From Prochlorococcus sp. AG-409-O23 (GTDB lineage Bacteria > Cyanobacteriota > Cyanobacteriia > PCC-6307 > Cyanobiaceae): a DNA stretch of 64,000 nucleotides. A program made the position numbers and the translations under genes. Shown in pieces: positions 63,983 to 64,000 of the stretch (its first letter is position 1; every line of letters starts with the position of its first letter). Location of the stretch: the NCBI GenBank assembly GCA_003215355.1, contig QCKL01000005.1:22021-86020 (forward strand). Reading direction: 5' to 3'. The notes beneath the pieces are model-generated. The model was not told the DNA's origin. It worked only from the letters and a program-made list of their open reading frames with translations, and searched no databases.

Positions 63983-64000
63983 ATGAGCTCTGGCTACACA
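63983..64000 (+). CDS. Possible gene start cut by the right edge
   Basis: ATG followed by codons for SSGYT, 4 bp after the preceding micro-ORF stop. A GAGATAGGA stretch upstream could be a ribosome site. Too short to identify. Confidence 0.2.

Overview
The window looks like a low-light-adapted Prochlorococcus (marine picocyanobacterium). This is inferred from the gene set. There are two tandem pcb genes for divinyl-chlorophyll a/b antenna proteins, chlorophyll synthase chlG, the NtcA partner pipX, a one-helix Hli protein with the chlorophyll-binding motif, and cyanobacterial families such as YlqD, DUF1823, DUF2862 and DUF4278. Gene packing is tight, with many 1-18 bp overlaps and GTG/TTG starts. 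The base composition looks moderately AT-rich, which fits LLII/III-like strains. Strain identity cannot be fixed from the sequence alone.

Layout. 1-4103: glycerol use (glpD cut by the left edge, glpK) divergent from a GH13 glycosidase. 4104-5250: a long non-coding stretch with strong RNA secondary structure and a terminator, then tRNA-Thr(GGT) and tRNA-Tyr(GTA). 5357-28198: a dense housekeeping block: aroQ-miaE-cobI, dus, der, an ECF transporter T subunit, pipX-yggS-sepF-proC, a convergent set (glycosyltransferase, MFS, recO, deoC, hpf), lipB, acyl-ACP synthetase, ylqD, pdhC, queA, cysK and two trans-sulfuration enzymes. 28199-32100: an AT-rich accessory segment with two membrane-protein genes. 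It ends in a degenerate direct repeat of the rpsD 3' end, its terminator and a tiny ORF. 32075-49496: a second housekeeping block (rpsD, yidD, murE, cystine lyase, nfu, mqo, lepA, dppC-like, trmH, atl, rsmB, a class A PBP, chlG, hisF, menG).

49500-64000 is very different. It is sparsely coding and full of small membrane or secreted proteins (most below 60 aa), stand-alone terminators, a duplicated structured RNA (two 169-bp copies exactly 758 bp apart), a mini-Hli gene, a CRP-family regulator, decayed gene fragments, the two pcb genes with duplicated leaders, and a perfect 45-bp palindrome. It resembles the variable stress/light-response regions of Prochlorococcus genomes.

How the genes work together. 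The housekeeping blocks cover cell-wall and division functions (murE, PBP, sepF), tRNA modification (dus, miaE, queA, trmH), lipoylation and the pyruvate dehydrogenase E2 (lipB, pdhC), sulfur amino acids (cysK, two trans-sulfuration enzymes, cystine lyase, nfu) and pigment/quinone synthesis (chlG, menG). The last 14 kb carries light harvesting and small regulators. The main unexplained signals are the twin ncRNA, the rpsD-end duplication with its tiny ORF under apparent codon-level constraint, the palindrome, and a DeoC without its Schiff-base lysine.
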